A stretch of 64,000 bases of DNA from Limnoperna fortunei (GCA_944474755.1 OX104112.1:80675756-80739755); one strand, 5' to 3'; positions 36,801 through 61,795 are shown, counted from the first letter of the stretch. A program made the numbers and translations. The notes: generated by a model not told the origin, from the sequence alone.

Positions 36801-38488
36801 GAATCAAGGTATTCTTCAGCATAATTTTCTAAATGAGGAACTGCAAAGTCTTTTTCTTGGTTAGTAGCATAATGATTGTTTGCCTCAGAAGATGGAAGAT
36901 CAGAGTCTATAAACTCTTGATAGTCAGTTTCAGGTGTGTATACATATGACGAGTCTGAACCAATCATCCCACCTCTTTCACTTTCACTTCCAGCCCCACT
37001 ACTTAATCTGGCAATTCTATGGGCAGCATGTGAAGTGTTTTCAAAGTTAGGTCTTTGAGTTACTTGAACATTTTGATCTATTTTTAGTTTCAAGATCTCA
37101 GAATTATGAATATGACTAGTAGAAATCTGAGGGCCTGAAACTGGATTATATGACTGTTCCACGACATTGTCATTTTGTAATGGCATCTTGTACTTCTCTT
37201 TGTTTACACCATAACCTTCGTCCTCATCATCTGTGGATGGAGAGGAACTACGAGAGCTTGACTGAAACAAAAGACGACTTGCCTTTGAAGGAAAATCAGT
37301 TTCTATATAATCTCCTATTTCTTCCAAACTATCTACACTTGGATTTCTAAGGATGGGGAGTATATTTGTATTAACAGCACTACTATGCTCCATGGGTTCT
37401 TTATCCTCCAGTGTTTCTGTTTCTACTGTGTACTGTATATCTTCTTGTGACATACTTTTATAACTGTTATTTTCAATTACAGAATCATTGCATTTTCCAT
37501 CTGAACCACTTGAAATGGATGATCGTCCAGTATCACTATCTTCTGGAATAGCTAATGGCGCTGCTCCTAAATTGATAAAATCTAGTTGCTGTGACGGTAC
37601 AATTTTTGTGTGACCATTTTCTCCATTTATAGCTATTTTTATAGGCTTTAACTTCTGTAAATTTTCTCTGGTATCTTTTAAAACTAAATTATTTCCATAT
37701 ATTTTTAAGCTCTGATTACACATGGATTTAATACTTTGTTCAGTTTTATTATCATTCTCTTCAATCTGAGCTATTTTATCAGAAGACCTGATATTATCGT
37801 CAGAGCTTTCTTCAGAACTTGTGCATAGTTCTGGATATATGTATCCTTTGTTAACTCTGTTACTTCTCTTTCCATTTCTTTCCTTTATTTTGTTTTCCTT
37901 CCTTTGTTTTACCATTCTACTCCATGAAATAGATTTTGGGCGAACTATTTGACTCTTCGGACTTGTCTTACTATCATTTGTTTCACTTGGAAAACTACCA
38001 TTTATAGTTTTGTTACAAGCACATGAGTATTGTTCTTCAGATTTCACAGGACTAGAATTAGGCGAACTATTAAACCCATTTATTTTGGCTTCAAATCCAC
38101 CATTTAGAATTTTTTGCACTTTAGTGTCAGATTGATCACTGGATATCATTCTGTCATCATTGTCTGTATCAATGTCTTCAAGACCATTTATTTTCTGACT
38201 TTGTTGAAAACATTTTTGACCATTTGCATTTTCTGACTGTTTTTTACCTTTTGGAGGCTTGCTTGAGTGTTTCTGATGGTTTTTCTTTTTCATGTCATTG
38301 TTTTTTATGATTTTGCCTTTCTGTAAAACTCCACAATTTGTATTATCACAGGAAGTAAGACCATTGGATGACAAGACATGTAAAACAGCACCACTTAATC
38401 CTGGCATCTCATCCTCATCTCTTTCCACAAAATTCTTCGTGTCATTTGAACTTATCTTACTACACTGTTTTTCTGGATCTTTATCCAT
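18869..38488 (-). CDS. Large protein with C-terminal C39/papain-like cysteine-peptidase-type domain
   Basis: Eight exons on the minus strand join with matching phase and GT/AG borders: 38488-36330, 34568-34439, 31186-31034, 27572-27461, 27021-26890, 26488-26384, 19893-19714, 19077-18869 (1059 residues). Residues 1-765 are acidic, Ser/Asn-rich and probably disordered. From about 764 a basic patch (KYERRRRKGH) leads into a compact domain with KQIGTSACGPTAVLN (Gln799, Cys805), DAWHHQMIYGV (His920/921) and VYLTNPLE (Asn936). This order (oxyanion Gln six residues before Cys, then His, then Asn/Asp before Pro) is what C39-like and papain-fold peptidases show, so a cysteine-peptidase-type activity is inferred, not shown. 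I do not recognise the gene by name. The frame stays open upstream of Met 38488 to an acceptor at about 38513, so an extra 5' coding exon is possible. Confidence 0.85.
20512..22680. mobile_element. Satellite-cored interspersed element (GCTCACCTG family), copy 2
   Basis: It starts with TAGAGGCTCCCAGGAGCCTG and TCGCTCACCTG and ends with a CGGACGACGGACG-rich tract and CAGTCCAGGTGAGCTA. In between are about nine to ten tandem units of roughly 165 bp, marked by GACAAAAACGGAAAATTTCA, AATAACTCCTATAAGGAGT and GCTGATCATTTTTGC. It lies in the 6.5-kb intron of the minus-strand gene. Confidence 0.85.
22938..26196. mobile_element. 3.26-kb Harbinger-like TIR element without transposase
   Basis: The left end GGGGTCGTCCATAATTGTCA matches the inverted right end over about 45 bp. 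TTA is duplicated at the borders (22935-22937 and 26197-26199); a TWA 3-bp duplication is the PIF/Harbinger hallmark. No transposase frame is visible inside. The interior has its own repeats (for example TTTGCAGTACAAACACGA at 24740 and again, varied, at 24820) and a stretch at about 25610-25735 that recurs inverted at about 44665-44770. Confidence 0.8.
26384..26488 (-). CDS. Exon carrying the putative catalytic His of the cysteine-peptidase-like gene
   Basis: 35 codons from G-A-V-P-M-A-T-L-N to Y-G-V-S-S-K. It contains WTIPDAWHHQMIYGV; His921 followed by hydrophobic residues and Gly matches the His strand of papain-like folds. The next exon opens with VYLTNP. Confidence 0.85.
27043..27208. 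repeat. Four-copy minisatellite, 41-42 bp unit, next to an exon acceptor
   Basis: GTTATCATGTCTGCTCCAGT begins at 27043, 27084, 27126 and 27168. The array starts about 20 bp from the exon 27021-26890 of the minus-strand gene. The antisense ORF with a repeated MKFYWSRHDNHILS motif is a by-product. Confidence 0.9.
27630..27708 (-). mobile_element. Partial copy of a hairpin MITE (related to 61054-61160)
   Basis: The segment running from CTCCGTCAAGGGATAACAGA through TTCCATTTTGCACAT to ATTAAATATGCAC matches the inverse of the element at 61054-61160 but lacks a clear second arm. Confidence 0.6.
28435..28520 (-). mobile_element. SINE 3'-tail fragment
   Basis: GGTGTTTACTGCCACTTTCA followed by GCATTTTTCAGCTATA is the inverted 3' part found at the end of the SINE copies at 39106-39352 and 61855-62160. 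Confidence 0.5.
29695..30276. mobile_element. TIR MITE, intact copy 1 (about 580 bp)
   Basis: ACTAAACTTTACCGTGTCAA at the left is mirrored at the right (CCGTCGGATTGACACGGTAAAGTTTAGT). The inverted repeats run about 170 bp, with shared blocks ATTATTTTCCACAG and GAAATGCGGCTGAATTTTCA. It has no coding capacity. It interrupts an older repeat in the intron of the minus-strand gene. Confidence 0.85.
30414..30628 (-). mobile_element. tRNA-derived SINE
   Basis: Read on the minus strand, it opens with GGCCTTGGTGGCCAAGTAGTTAAGGTAG (A-box-like) and has CTGGTTCGAGTCTCACTGC (B-box GGTTCGAGTC), followed by a constant body (GACAAGGATTGCCAGTTTTC, CTCCCCCAATAAAAACTGG). Confidence 0.85.
31034..31186 (-). CDS. 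Exon carrying the putative catalytic Gln and Cys of the cysteine-peptidase-like gene
   Basis: 51 codons, phase 0 on both sides (acceptor TTCTAG, donor CTGGTATGA). It starts with a tetra-arginine cluster and ends with QIGTSACGPTAVLNIL. Gln and Cys are six residues apart, as in the C39-like pattern. Confidence 0.85.
31423..31615. mobile_element. Rearranged, inverted SINE halves
   Basis: Two SINE bodies face each other: CAGTAGGAAAACTGGCAATC at about 31490 in minus orientation, then GCAGGTTCGAGTACTCACTG and CTTAATTGACAAAG in plus orientation. A promoter box survives only in the right half. Confidence 0.65.
31710..33212. mobile_element. TIR MITE copy 2, split by an insertion
   Basis: Left end AATAAACTTTACCGTGTCGG to about 31838 (TACAGTTTTCCAC); the remainder from about 32757 (CACAGTTAAACGTCG) to CCGACACAGTAACATTTATT. 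The whole matches the element at 29695-30276. The roughly 920 bp between 31838 and 32757 are foreign and AT-rich, with recurring AATTGGGAAA words near both ends. Confidence 0.75.
33258..33870. mobile_element. Fragment of the satellite-cored element (copy 3)
   Basis: TTCTCTAGCTCTTAG followed by AGGAAAAATGGCAAATATCG, GTGTGCAAATTTTCAAGGCA and AATCCTAAACAGTTCATCAG parallel the interior of 15946-17480. Both terminal signatures are missing. Confidence 0.7.
33998..34205 (+). mobile_element. Degraded SINE
   Basis: GTCTGTAAACATTGAGGTTG, CTTAATTGACAAGGATTGCC and GCTGAAAGTTGCATTAAACA occur in the SINE order. The B-box is decayed. Confidence 0.65.
34640..34745 (+). repeat. Short dispersed repeat shared with 39436-39545
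   Basis: AAAAATGTCTCGCCTGCATTC and ATTGTCATCATTTAAAATAT recur in the same order at 39436-39545. It is an internal scrap of an interspersed family. Confidence 0.55.
35410..35700 (-). CDS. Zinc-finger fragment, probably hAT-transposon N-terminus
   Basis: A 96-residue ORF from ATG 35700, lying in an intron of the minus-strand peptidase-like gene and on the same strand. The core RTYLSKWEVEFKWLQHV, then GMICTICKKFEKFGTFVHG resembles the TTF/BED-like finger at the start of hAT transposases and of related ZNF862/KIAA1586-type proteins (W...F.WL...M.C..C...G.F..G). The frame ends before the expected distal His, so the finger is incomplete. GC content is higher than in the surroundings. It is either a dead transposon end or a first exon of a domesticated gene; I favour the former. 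Confidence 0.5.
   Translation of the reverse strand: MEKFLTGYTGPPVKRAKSCAERLDQQRLYDQSKRKRTYLSKWEVEFKWLQHVETGMICTICKKFEKFGTFVHGIRAIPLKPESNPMKAKSFTTHHP
36330..38488 (-). CDS. Exon encoding the disordered N-terminal 719 residues of the cysteine-peptidase-like gene
   Basis: One unusually long exon (2159 nt) with a donor GGGTAAGT at 36329. The protein is rich in Ser, Asn, Asp and Glu, with many SS, SDD and SSGSDEEE patches that suit casein-kinase phosphorylation. A basic island (KQRKENKIKERNGKRSNR) near residues 190-210 could be a nuclear signal. I see no globular domain. A polypyrimidine acceptor precedes it at about 38514-38520. Confidence 0.85.
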
Positions 38489-39105
38489 TTGTTCAAGTTG
38501 TAATTGAAACTGAAAAAAAAGATATAAGCTCTGGTTAAAAGATTTATATGGACTTTTTGTAAAACAAATTACAAATACTTTTTATTCAAATTATGTACAA
38601 CTAATGTCAACATATTAGAGACACTTAGAGACACTAAGAACACACTGCAATAATAACATTTTTCCCAGGTGTCGTATCGACAACATAGTCAGGTACATTT
38701 TCAACCCTTAATAATAAATCAAGGGGCTTGTCCTTGGGTTTTAGCAACAATATAAGGAGTAGATGTAAGACTTGTAAAAGAACCTGAACATTTTGAAGGG
38801 CTTAAGTTATAGAAATTCACATTACAACGGTCCTTATTTTTGTAGGTGACAATGAAGGTTTCCATTAAATTTTTTGTCTCATGATTGGCAGTCAATGTAA
38901 TGGGGTTTATTCTCAGTTTCAGTTTGACTGCCATATTTATACTATTTACAACATTGTTATTGTCAACCGCCAGTTTCATCCTTTTGGCAAATTAAAAATT
39001 TTACAACTCCTGATATGGGATGCCACTGTACAAATGAAAGTTTAATTCAAAGAACTATATATCTTGAGTCAATAAAGCACTTTTCAAGACATAAACATGA
39101 TTTTT

Positions 39106-39352
39106 TGTTTGTTTGTTTGAATGATGTTTTAATGCCACTTTCGGCAATTTTTCAGCTATATCATGGCATCAAGTTTTTGCTTGGGGAGGAAGCCGGAGTA
39201 CCCAGAGAGAACCCCGACCTTCCTAGGAAAACTGGCAATCCTTGTCAATTAAGATTGGAGTCGAGTACACCCTGCCCACAGTGAGACTTGAACCTGCAAC
39301 CTCAGTGTTGACAGACCACGTGATCAATAGTAGATGAACTACCTTAACCTTA
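39106..39352 (-). mobile_element. tRNA-derived SINE with (TTTG)n tail
   Basis: On the minus strand: AGTTCATCTACTATTGATCACG, B-box GGTTCAAGTCTCACTGTG, GACAAGGATTGCCAGTTTTC, TGAAAAATTGCCGAAAGTGG and CATTAAAACATCATTC, followed by CAAA repeats. It is one of the two best-preserved copies. Confidence 0.85.
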
Positions 39353-39435
39353 ACATGATTATTTAAACCTACACAATATGCACATCAGGTCAGAATAGAA
39401 GGCAAAAAAATCCAGAATTTTACAAATCTGTAAAC

Positions 39436-39545
39436 AAGTGTGCAGACATAAAAATGTCTAGCCTGCATTCCACAGTGAAAACAAAATTACATCAGAAGCA
39501 GCATGTAAAATAACATTATATTGTCATCATATAAAATATACTGTA
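39436..39545 (+). repeat. Short dispersed repeat shared with 34640-34745
   Basis: AAAAATGTCTAGCCTGCATTC and ATTGTCATCATATAAAATAT mirror the copy at 34640-34745. Confidence 0.55.
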
Positions 39546-39750
39546 CAGATCCTACAATTTTAATTTCTCCACGCATCCCGATGGAGGAAATTGTGGTCTC
39601 TGCTGTCTTTCCACTGTGACTCGCGATTGTGAATTGCTGATGAAGGGCTTGTATCATGTGAGAGCCAATGACTGCATTGTGTATTCGAGATGTATCCATG
39701 TGGGAATATGTGTGCATGTTAGATAACTATTGATATTGTCAAATAAATAC

Positions 39751-39842
39751 CTAGATATATGGTAAGTCTGTAGCAAGTCTCATCTTTCATGTTTTGAAAT
39801 GATCTTATGAGAATCTGTTTCAGATCAGTTTCATATGCTATC
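39751..39842 (-). CDS. Possible orphan exon upstream of the cysteine-peptidase-like gene
   Basis: A well-formed acceptor (TGTTTTTACAG) and donor (CTAGGTATTT) flank 92 nt that are open as I-A-Y-E-T-D-L-K-Q-I-L-I-R-S-F and onward to L-T-I-Y-L. Joining it directly to the exon at 38513 would give a stop after five codons, so it would need an unseen intermediate exon or belongs to another transcript. Confidence 0.3.
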
Positions 39843-39924
39843 CTGTAAAAACAGAACAGAAAGTGTGTCCAGAATACAATTTTTGACAACATCAAAATTG
39901 TGTTAAGAATATTTATTGTAAATA

Positions 39925-41378
39925 CAGTCAAACTTCATTGTCTCAAACTTAGTTGACTCGATACCTCGGTTATGTCGATATAATTTTTAAGTCCCCGCAT
40001 TTTTCCCTTATCAACCATGCATTTCTTCCTCAGATGTGTCGATCTCGATTTTTTCGATATTTCGCTTAACTAGATGGATATTTTAAGTCCGTACAATTTT
40101 AATTAGTGTTTATTTTAACCTTGTTGTCTCGAAGTTAATTATACTGCTCTCGATATCATATGTCAAAACAAACAATTTTATTTGTATTGTTACTTAATTT
40201 GCATCTGTTTATTTTACACACCTGTCAAACAGTAAATACGATCATTATTGATTGGCTATTACGATTTGAACTGGCAATTTAATAAAACGAATTGATAATC
40301 CAAGCGCGGTACATGCATTACTAAGGTTAATTGATGATCCGCTCATTACTGTCTGAATTAATTTGTTATGTTTGATTAAAAATGATAATTATTGAAAATT
40401 TCATTTGATCTGATCAATGGTATATATGGTTAAGTTTTGTTTCTTTAAAGAAATTCAACTCATCAGCAATGCTGAATTAGTTCTTTCGTAATGTAGGTTG
40501 ATAAGTGTTTTCGTGAAATGTTTTTCCATGCCTTTGTAATAAAGTTTATAAATTTGATTACAATATTTATGAATTATTGTCAATTCATTTGAATGGATAT
40601 ATAGCAAAAATACTTGTGTAATATCGCACGCTACAACTATGAACAATGCCTAAGTTTGAAACCAATAAACATGAAATAAATACCCTAAGATATTTAAAAC
40701 ATCACATAATGAAAATGACGTCATACCGTAAACTCTGTCAGGGATGACGCTACTATAGTATTTGGGGCCGCCAGGCGTCCTCATTCCCATTCTGGCGGCC
40801 CCCCCCCCCCCATTCCGCAAAGGTTGAAAATCCCAATTGCAAAATCGTAAATTAAAATTCCGGATTTTTTCAGGTCTGTTTCCGGTAAAGTTTTTCCGAT
40901 TTTTTACCAGAAGTTCTAATGAAATTATACTTCCGTTTTGCATCGCTTGATTCGCTGAGTCAAAGCTAAGAAATTGTCTTCTTTAAGTCTGATGCTGTGA
41001 TTTGAATACTATTACATATTGTTTGTTTTCAGAATAAAATTTAGTGATTTAGAAATAAAACTACATGTAATATGTAAGTTTTATATCGTGTTATATTATG
41101 GCTGCGTTGGGGTCTTTACAATGCAGCTGAATAGTTGTACATATTAGTGTCATAAGATAAGTAAAAAAAACCATTAATTTCCTCAAGTTTGAACTTTTAA
41201 TAATGTAAAATGATATTTTCCCAATACACTGTCTTTACGTACCAAATTTCCCAATTTGTGTGGTGGGGGACCCATTTAAAAATGTCTAAAATCATCCCTG
41301 TCGGTTGATTCGAACTTCGGATAACTCCATATATATTTTTTACGGTCCCACAAACTTCGACTCATCGAGGTTTGACTG
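39925..41378. mobile_element. Pogo/Tigger-like TIR element (Tc1-mariner superfamily), non-autonomous
   Basis: The ends CAGTCAAACTTCATTG and CATCGAGGTTTGACTG are inverted and flanked by TA on both sides (39923-39924, 41379-41380). Motifs such as CTCGATACCTCGGTTATGTCGATAT next to the end resemble pogo/Tigger termini. The 1454-bp interior has no transposase frame; it includes a poly-C tract at about 40799. Confidence 0.75.
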
Positions 41379-41744
41379 TAGAATGTTTGTTGTAACTACA
41401 TGTAATGATTCTTTTATCATTATATTTTATTTATATTTCAGGTTGTCAGTAAAGATTCATTACTTTTCTATCTTACCAATCCATGTAGCTAAAAATAAAT
41501 AATATGCTTTTATTGTTCTTTCTTATGCAGTAATATTAGGCTTCAAGACATGTGTGAATGTTGTTAAATGCCTATTGACTAAAACCATGAAATGACTTTT
41601 CTGTATTTATCGGTTTTTACAGCATATTGCAATTATAAAATCCATATTGCTCCTGTCAAAAAAAATGAATCATCGAACAAGACACAGCTACTTATTTTAA
41701 ACTGAGACATAGGGAAGATATACCTGGCGTCATAACCAGGTTCT

Positions 41745-41930
41745 ACAAGAGATGGCATTGCAAAGAGGAGGGGTGGCAGACCTGGAACTATCCATTAGAG
41801 GTTGGATGTAGAGGCTTTCCAGAACAATCAGTTGGGCTAGGAGTCACAGGAAGAAGTAGACGAACAGCAGTCAAGAAGATTGCCCAAGCAGCAGAAAGAT
41901 TGTCATGCTGGGTGTGGATGAATACGGTAT
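41745..41930 (+). mobile_element. LINE ORF2 C-terminal fragment
   Basis: The plus strand reads RWHCKEEGWQTWNYPLEVGC, then RGFPEQSVGLGVTGRSRRTA and EAVKKI-like residues up to ERLSCWVWM. The order W..YPLEVGCRGF...S...LG..G..RR.A...E..S.W.W is characteristic of the extreme C-terminus of some animal LINE ORF2 proteins. The rest of the element is absent. Confidence 0.7.
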
Positions 41931-43477
41931 ATTGCAATTTGGGTCATTGGGGATACATCGTCTCTGTTTGGTCTCAGAATATCGATATGGTCAGAAAAAT
42001 TTGTACGGCTAAAGTATAGACAAAGTTTTTAAAACATAGAACGTTATTTTATTTATGTAAATTACCTTTGTTTTTTAATATGTTTAAATGACGATTATTG
42101 TAACTTTAATGCATCCACAAGTGCACATCAATGTACCTGAATCTCATAAGGGTATGTTAATACCAGTTATATCACTTTTCCAGTATTATAGCAACGTAAA
42201 AGTGACGTCACCTCAGCAGAAATTGTTAAAAATTTCTTCCTAAATATAAGGATATGTATTGTAATAGGGCAGGGTTCTATCACCACATATTGTGATACGC
42301 TTTGTTAGTTTGTACAGCGATACCCCTATCTACAAGCAATCAATTCAATTAAAATGTCTTATGCCACCACGGAGATATAAATTCTATCATGGCCCGACAC
42401 CAAAGCAAAAAAGTAGGGGTAGTGATGAAATTGACCTTAAAGTTAAATATTTTGAAGGAAGAACAAAGCAGACAACAAGTCCGAAAGTGCATAATTTCCA
42501 TTTCGTAATGGTGCAGTGGAATTCTCTGCTTACACATTCTACAAGTCTCAATCTGTTTAAAAAGAAATAGGAGTACTGAAACTTTAATGAAAATGTAAAA
42601 AAAAATATTTTAATAAGTGTTATTAATGTGTTTGATGTCTGACAGTCAGTGTAATGTAAAAACAACTTGAATAACGTGCATTGTTTCATTTTGTTTATAG
42701 ACCTAATTAATGTTATCCTAAATATCATGATTGTTGGAAAAACTATCGCTTAATGTTTAAAATAATTTGACTTTACCACAGTTTGAGTAGTTTAAAGTAT
42801 TACTTTTCTTGAAATTTTGTCATCCTGTTCCGCCATTACGATTTGTGTATATTCGTAATGCTATACATTTTTCATGTCAATCAAGTAAAATCAGAGAGTT
42901 CAGAAATGATTACCTGGTATCTACTTTTATTAGTTTGAAGTAGAGCTTAATAACCACAACAAATTATATCTTTAATCCAGTCACATAAATTTGACTGACG
43001 CTTTACTTGTTTTATAGTTGTATTTACTTGAATATTGAACGTAGCTACGGGAAGTAGCAATGTGAAAAAAAACCATAAACAACAAAATGGAGTTTGGCTG
43101 AAGCAACATTTGGTTTTAAGTCTTAGAAAAAAGTTATCAGGCGAAATCTATTAAGGTACAAAAAGGAACATTTATGGAATTTTTGTACCTTTAATATCAT
43201 ATTACACTCTTATCTCAAATATCTTTATAAATTAAAACCATCATCAATACATTGACATTGTTTGCATCTTGTCACTATAAAATAAAATTAATATATACAC
43301 CAAAGATGTACATCTGGTCCAATTGAAGGATTTTTTTAGGACACATGCTATAAAACTATATCTTACTTTGGTATGAAATTGCAAAAATTGGTAAATTTTG
43401 GTCCCATTACTGCTTATTTTAAGGTTTTTTTTTGAGGTAAATGATATCATTTAAAGGCCTGATTTTATTACGAGTAC
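41931..43477. other. Intergenic, no gene recognised
   Basis: AT-rich. The ORF at 42292-42570 (with an overlapping antisense ORF) has no domain or codon signal that convinces me. Confidence 0.4.
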
Positions 43478-44499
43478 ACAATTGACCCGTTTCCAGTTTT
43501 ACATGATTTATCTCCCTTTTTACTTCCAGTTAAAAAAACTACGGCTATCATCACTAAAAGAGTATGTTATTGAAATACAGATTTTGAATTGTTTTGTATT
43601 GTTTGTCTATGCCAATTCAATTATCATCTAATTAACCTCATTAGTAGATGTTACTTTAGCCATAGGCAACAGGTGAGTTTGAATATTGGAATACGGATGT
43701 CACTGGTAAGCTTGTTTAATCAAGCTATAAAATAGCTGGGGTTCTACCTTAAATTAGAATCCGGTAAATGGGGTAATAAACATTGGTTAATTAATGAACA
43801 ATCATGTTTACACAGCAGGGAGTTTTAATAACATCCTCACTCAGATTTTGAAACCTGTCATCAACATGAAGCATTAAAATATTTCAAAGACAAGTGTCCA
43901 TTTCAAAAGTCAGTTTCAACAGGATAAACTGCGGCTACAGCTGCAGTTTTTAGTACCGGAAGTGAACACTTGGTGGCGTTTTTTAAATTGGAAAGTCGTC
44001 AATTGACGACTTTCCAATTTAAAAAACGCCACCTAGTGTCAACTTCCGGTACTTGTCCTGTGGAAACCTTTTGAAATGGACAATTGTCTTTGATAAATTT
44101 TCACGCTTCAGTTGAATGATAGGTGTCAATATCTGAGTGAGGAAAGTTATTAAAACCGCCTGCTGTGTAAACATGATCGTTAATTAATTAACCAATGTTC
44201 ATTACCCTATTAACCTGATGCTAATTGGAGGTAGAACCCCAGCTGTTTTATAGCTTGAATAAACAAGCTTACCAGTGACATGCGTGTTGTATTTAAACTC
44301 ATCTGTTGCCTATGGCTATAGTAACATCTACTTATAAGGTTAATTAGATGAAAAATTTAATTGGCATAGACAAACTATATCAAAACAATAACAAATCTTT
44401 ATTTCAATATCATAGTCTTTTAGTAATGACAGCCGTAGTTTTTTTAACAGGAAGTAAAAGGGGAGATAAATCATGTAAAACTGGAAATGGGTCAATTGT
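43478..44499. repeat. Giant imperfect palindrome, arms about 510 bp
   Basis: Left arm landmarks recur inverted on the right: ACAATTGACCC (43478) with GGGTCAATTGT (44489-44499); CTACGGCTATCATCAC with the start of the 44428 region; GCCATAGGCAACAGGTGAGT with CTCATCTGTTGCCTATGGC; CGCCACCTAGTG at the centre. The axis is CGTCAATTGACG at about 44002, with hardly any spacer. The arms differ by small indels and substitutions. Confidence 0.9.
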
Positions 44500-45504
44500 T
44501 ATATATTGTTACGGTAATGTAAAGGATTTGCCCATATTAATAATGATTCGCCCCACATATGTAAAAAGCATAATCATTGTTACTATTGTACAAAAAATTC
44601 CCCCCGCACCCTATGTTTCATGCAAGAATAAAGGCTCAACCGGAAGTTTATATGGACTAAGAATCTACTTTCACTTTCAATTTCAGTCCAAAAATAGTGG
44701 ATGTCTTTAATTGACTCACTATAATTTTATGTTCAGTTAAAATCAATAAAACTTGATCCTCAAGCAGGAACCTATAAATTAACTGGACTGAAATCTAATG
44801 ATGGCACATCATTTTAACTGTCGTGTAACTACTCTAATTAGCGCAACTAGTGTGGACAGGGATATGATCACATTTACGGCTTTCATAAGGCTCAAAGTGA
44901 CAGTATGCTATTCTAGACTATGGGAACTGACACTATATTTATTTATTAATAAATTGTTGTATTTAATATAAAAAAATTACATTGTTTTGTAGAATTCATT
45001 AAAAAAATGATTTGTTGTACTAGTCCCAGTAAATTGAAAACAAAGCCACTTTGTTTTTTCTTGGATGTTTATAGTATATCACCAGTTAGACAAATTATAT
45101 GCTGACACAGGTATTAGCTACCCTGAGATGTACCCCAGACAACTTAGTCTAATATTTTTCCCTGTGTTCATGTACTAGCTCTGCACAAATTTTTGTAAAT
45201 GTATTATGTCCCTGGATATTCAAATTAACAGGAAATTTGTCATCCATAGGAAATGTATGTTGTATGTTAAAAAATTATCAGAACCAAATGTTTGCTCATG
45301 GTTAACGATACTTTTTTTGGTTGAAATTGTTTTAAGTATTTAAGTAGCTGTTTTTGGGCCTTAAGAAAGTAACGGCATATACAAATGTATTGTCCTAACA
45401 AAACCCTAAACAAATGTGTACTGGTAACTTCGTGATGTGTATTTTATACTGTAAACAGATACCTCTGTGGCAGAGACGTTAACACAGTTAATAAACTACA
45501 TATA
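44500..45504. other. Intergenic with repeat scrap
   Basis: 44665-44770 is an inverted match to 25610-25735 (CTACTTTCACTTTCAATTTC, then CAGTCCAAAAATAGTG). Otherwise nothing is recognised. Confidence 0.5.
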
Positions 45505-45735
45505 CTACCATCATGACCATATTGGAAACTTGCTGGTTGATCTTGAGGTTGTAGATTTGGCCTAACTGCGGCAGGAAGTGCTACATGTAGACTCCAACCT
45601 TAACTAAAATTACAAGGATTGCCAGTTTCCTCTAGAAGCTTCAGGGTTTTGCCTGCCACTCCTGCTTCCTCCCCAATCACACTGAATACCATGTTATTGC
45701 TGAGAAATTCTTAAAAATGATGAACAAACAAGCAA
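45505..45735 (+). mobile_element. Degraded tRNA-derived SINE
   Basis: TTGAGGTTGTAGATTTGGCC, ACTCCAACCTTAACTAAAAT, ACAAGGATTGCCAGTTTCCT and GAATACCATGTTATTGCTGA occur in SINE order, ending in AAACAAACAAGCAAA. Confidence 0.7.
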
Positions 45736-47011
45736 ATTATGTTCATTCAGGACACATATTCTTTAGAACCACTGGTTTGGACTGGATAGTGTAGTTGTCA
45801 AGTTTTGCAATTTGATTTCATAACTGTAGGTTAGACATTTTTTTGTCCTACCTTTGAAGCCATGAAAACCTTTTAAATCATTACTAGATCTAATTGTAGG
45901 TACATGTATTCTGTTGTGTTGAAAGTTTATAAATACATATCATATGGACTTTAAAGATCAACAGGACACATATAATGCCAAAATCCTCAAATATTATAAA
46001 TATTGATAATTTAAGTTATAATCCTTATTCGATCAAATAATAGTTGTTTTTTTGTCAACCAGAGTTTCAATGAAAATCCTGGTTATTAGAATGGTGTATG
46101 GTGGCCATCTGGTGGGCGGCATCAAACAGATGGTTTCAGGTCAATAACTTAAGTTTGGATATAGCAAGCTTGCATGAAGACTAAGCTTAAAATTCTATTT
46201 TGGTCCAGTCAGTTCAAGGTCACTTACTAAAAATAGAAAAACAGTTTCCGCTTAGTCTACCAGTAAAAGTAATTCGTTGAAAACCTTGTTTTGTTTCATG
46301 GCTACACTTTTTGTTGTCTTTTTTTTTATTTTAAAGGTTTTGGTTGTTTTCTTTTCAGTTTTTGAACATAAAATAAAACTGCTACATACTGAAAATTACA
46401 TTTGTTATATAATCTTGCAGTCTTTGCAATTGTTGTAAGGTTGAAGTCATTTTCTGTTGTCTTATTTTTTGCAAAGAATTTTTTTTGTTCTTCTCATGCT
46501 TTGTGAATTTTTATTTTTCACTATTAGAGTTCAACTCATGTATCACAGTATTATACAGTATATATATGGTAAAGTCCATTACTTTGTAACCTTGAAAAAG
46601 AACTACATGTACATGTACATATTTAACATCAGTGTGGTTAATGTTGCTATTAGACTTTGTATATTAGTATTTTACTCTTAATTACAATTTTAAATTTAAA
46701 GTGAGGTTTTCAGCCAAGAGCAATGCCATCTATTAGTGGGTGTGTTTTTACGCTGATAATGTGTAATTTACATAAAGGTAAGACTACTTTAAACATAATA
46801 TTTTTTGCCTGAATTAACACATTTTCTGTATTGGAAATGTTGATTTAAAATGTTACTTTGATACTTTTACCCTTATGAAACATAACTGTGACTCTGTTAT
46901 CACTTGTATATAATTATTATAAACTTGAAAAGCTACATGTCCATGATTTGTAGGAAATCCGAAATGAAAATAAAGAAAGCAGAAACAGAGAAAGATCTCC
47001 GATAATACATA
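45736..47011. other. Region upstream of MBTPS1
   Basis: Should hold the promoter and any 5' UTR exon of MBTPS1. A possible acceptor (TGATTTGTAG at about 46950) precedes the coding start by about 60 bp. No TATA box or CpG-rich promoter stands out. Confidence 0.35.

Positions 47012-61795
<14,784 letters not shown>

Noticed and set aside
39487..39717. Minus-strand ORF with I-H-N-A-V-I-G-S-H-M-I-Q-A-L-H-Q-Q-F, considered as an upstream exon of the peptidase-like gene
   Set aside because: The phase with neighbouring candidate exons gives a stop, the putative acceptor is poor, and the 3' part overlaps a dispersed repeat.
44348..44710. 120-codon plus-strand ORF in the right arm of the palindrome
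   Set aside because: The inverse left arm has no equivalent conserved frame, codon use looks random, and no domain is visible. It is most likely a chance ORF.
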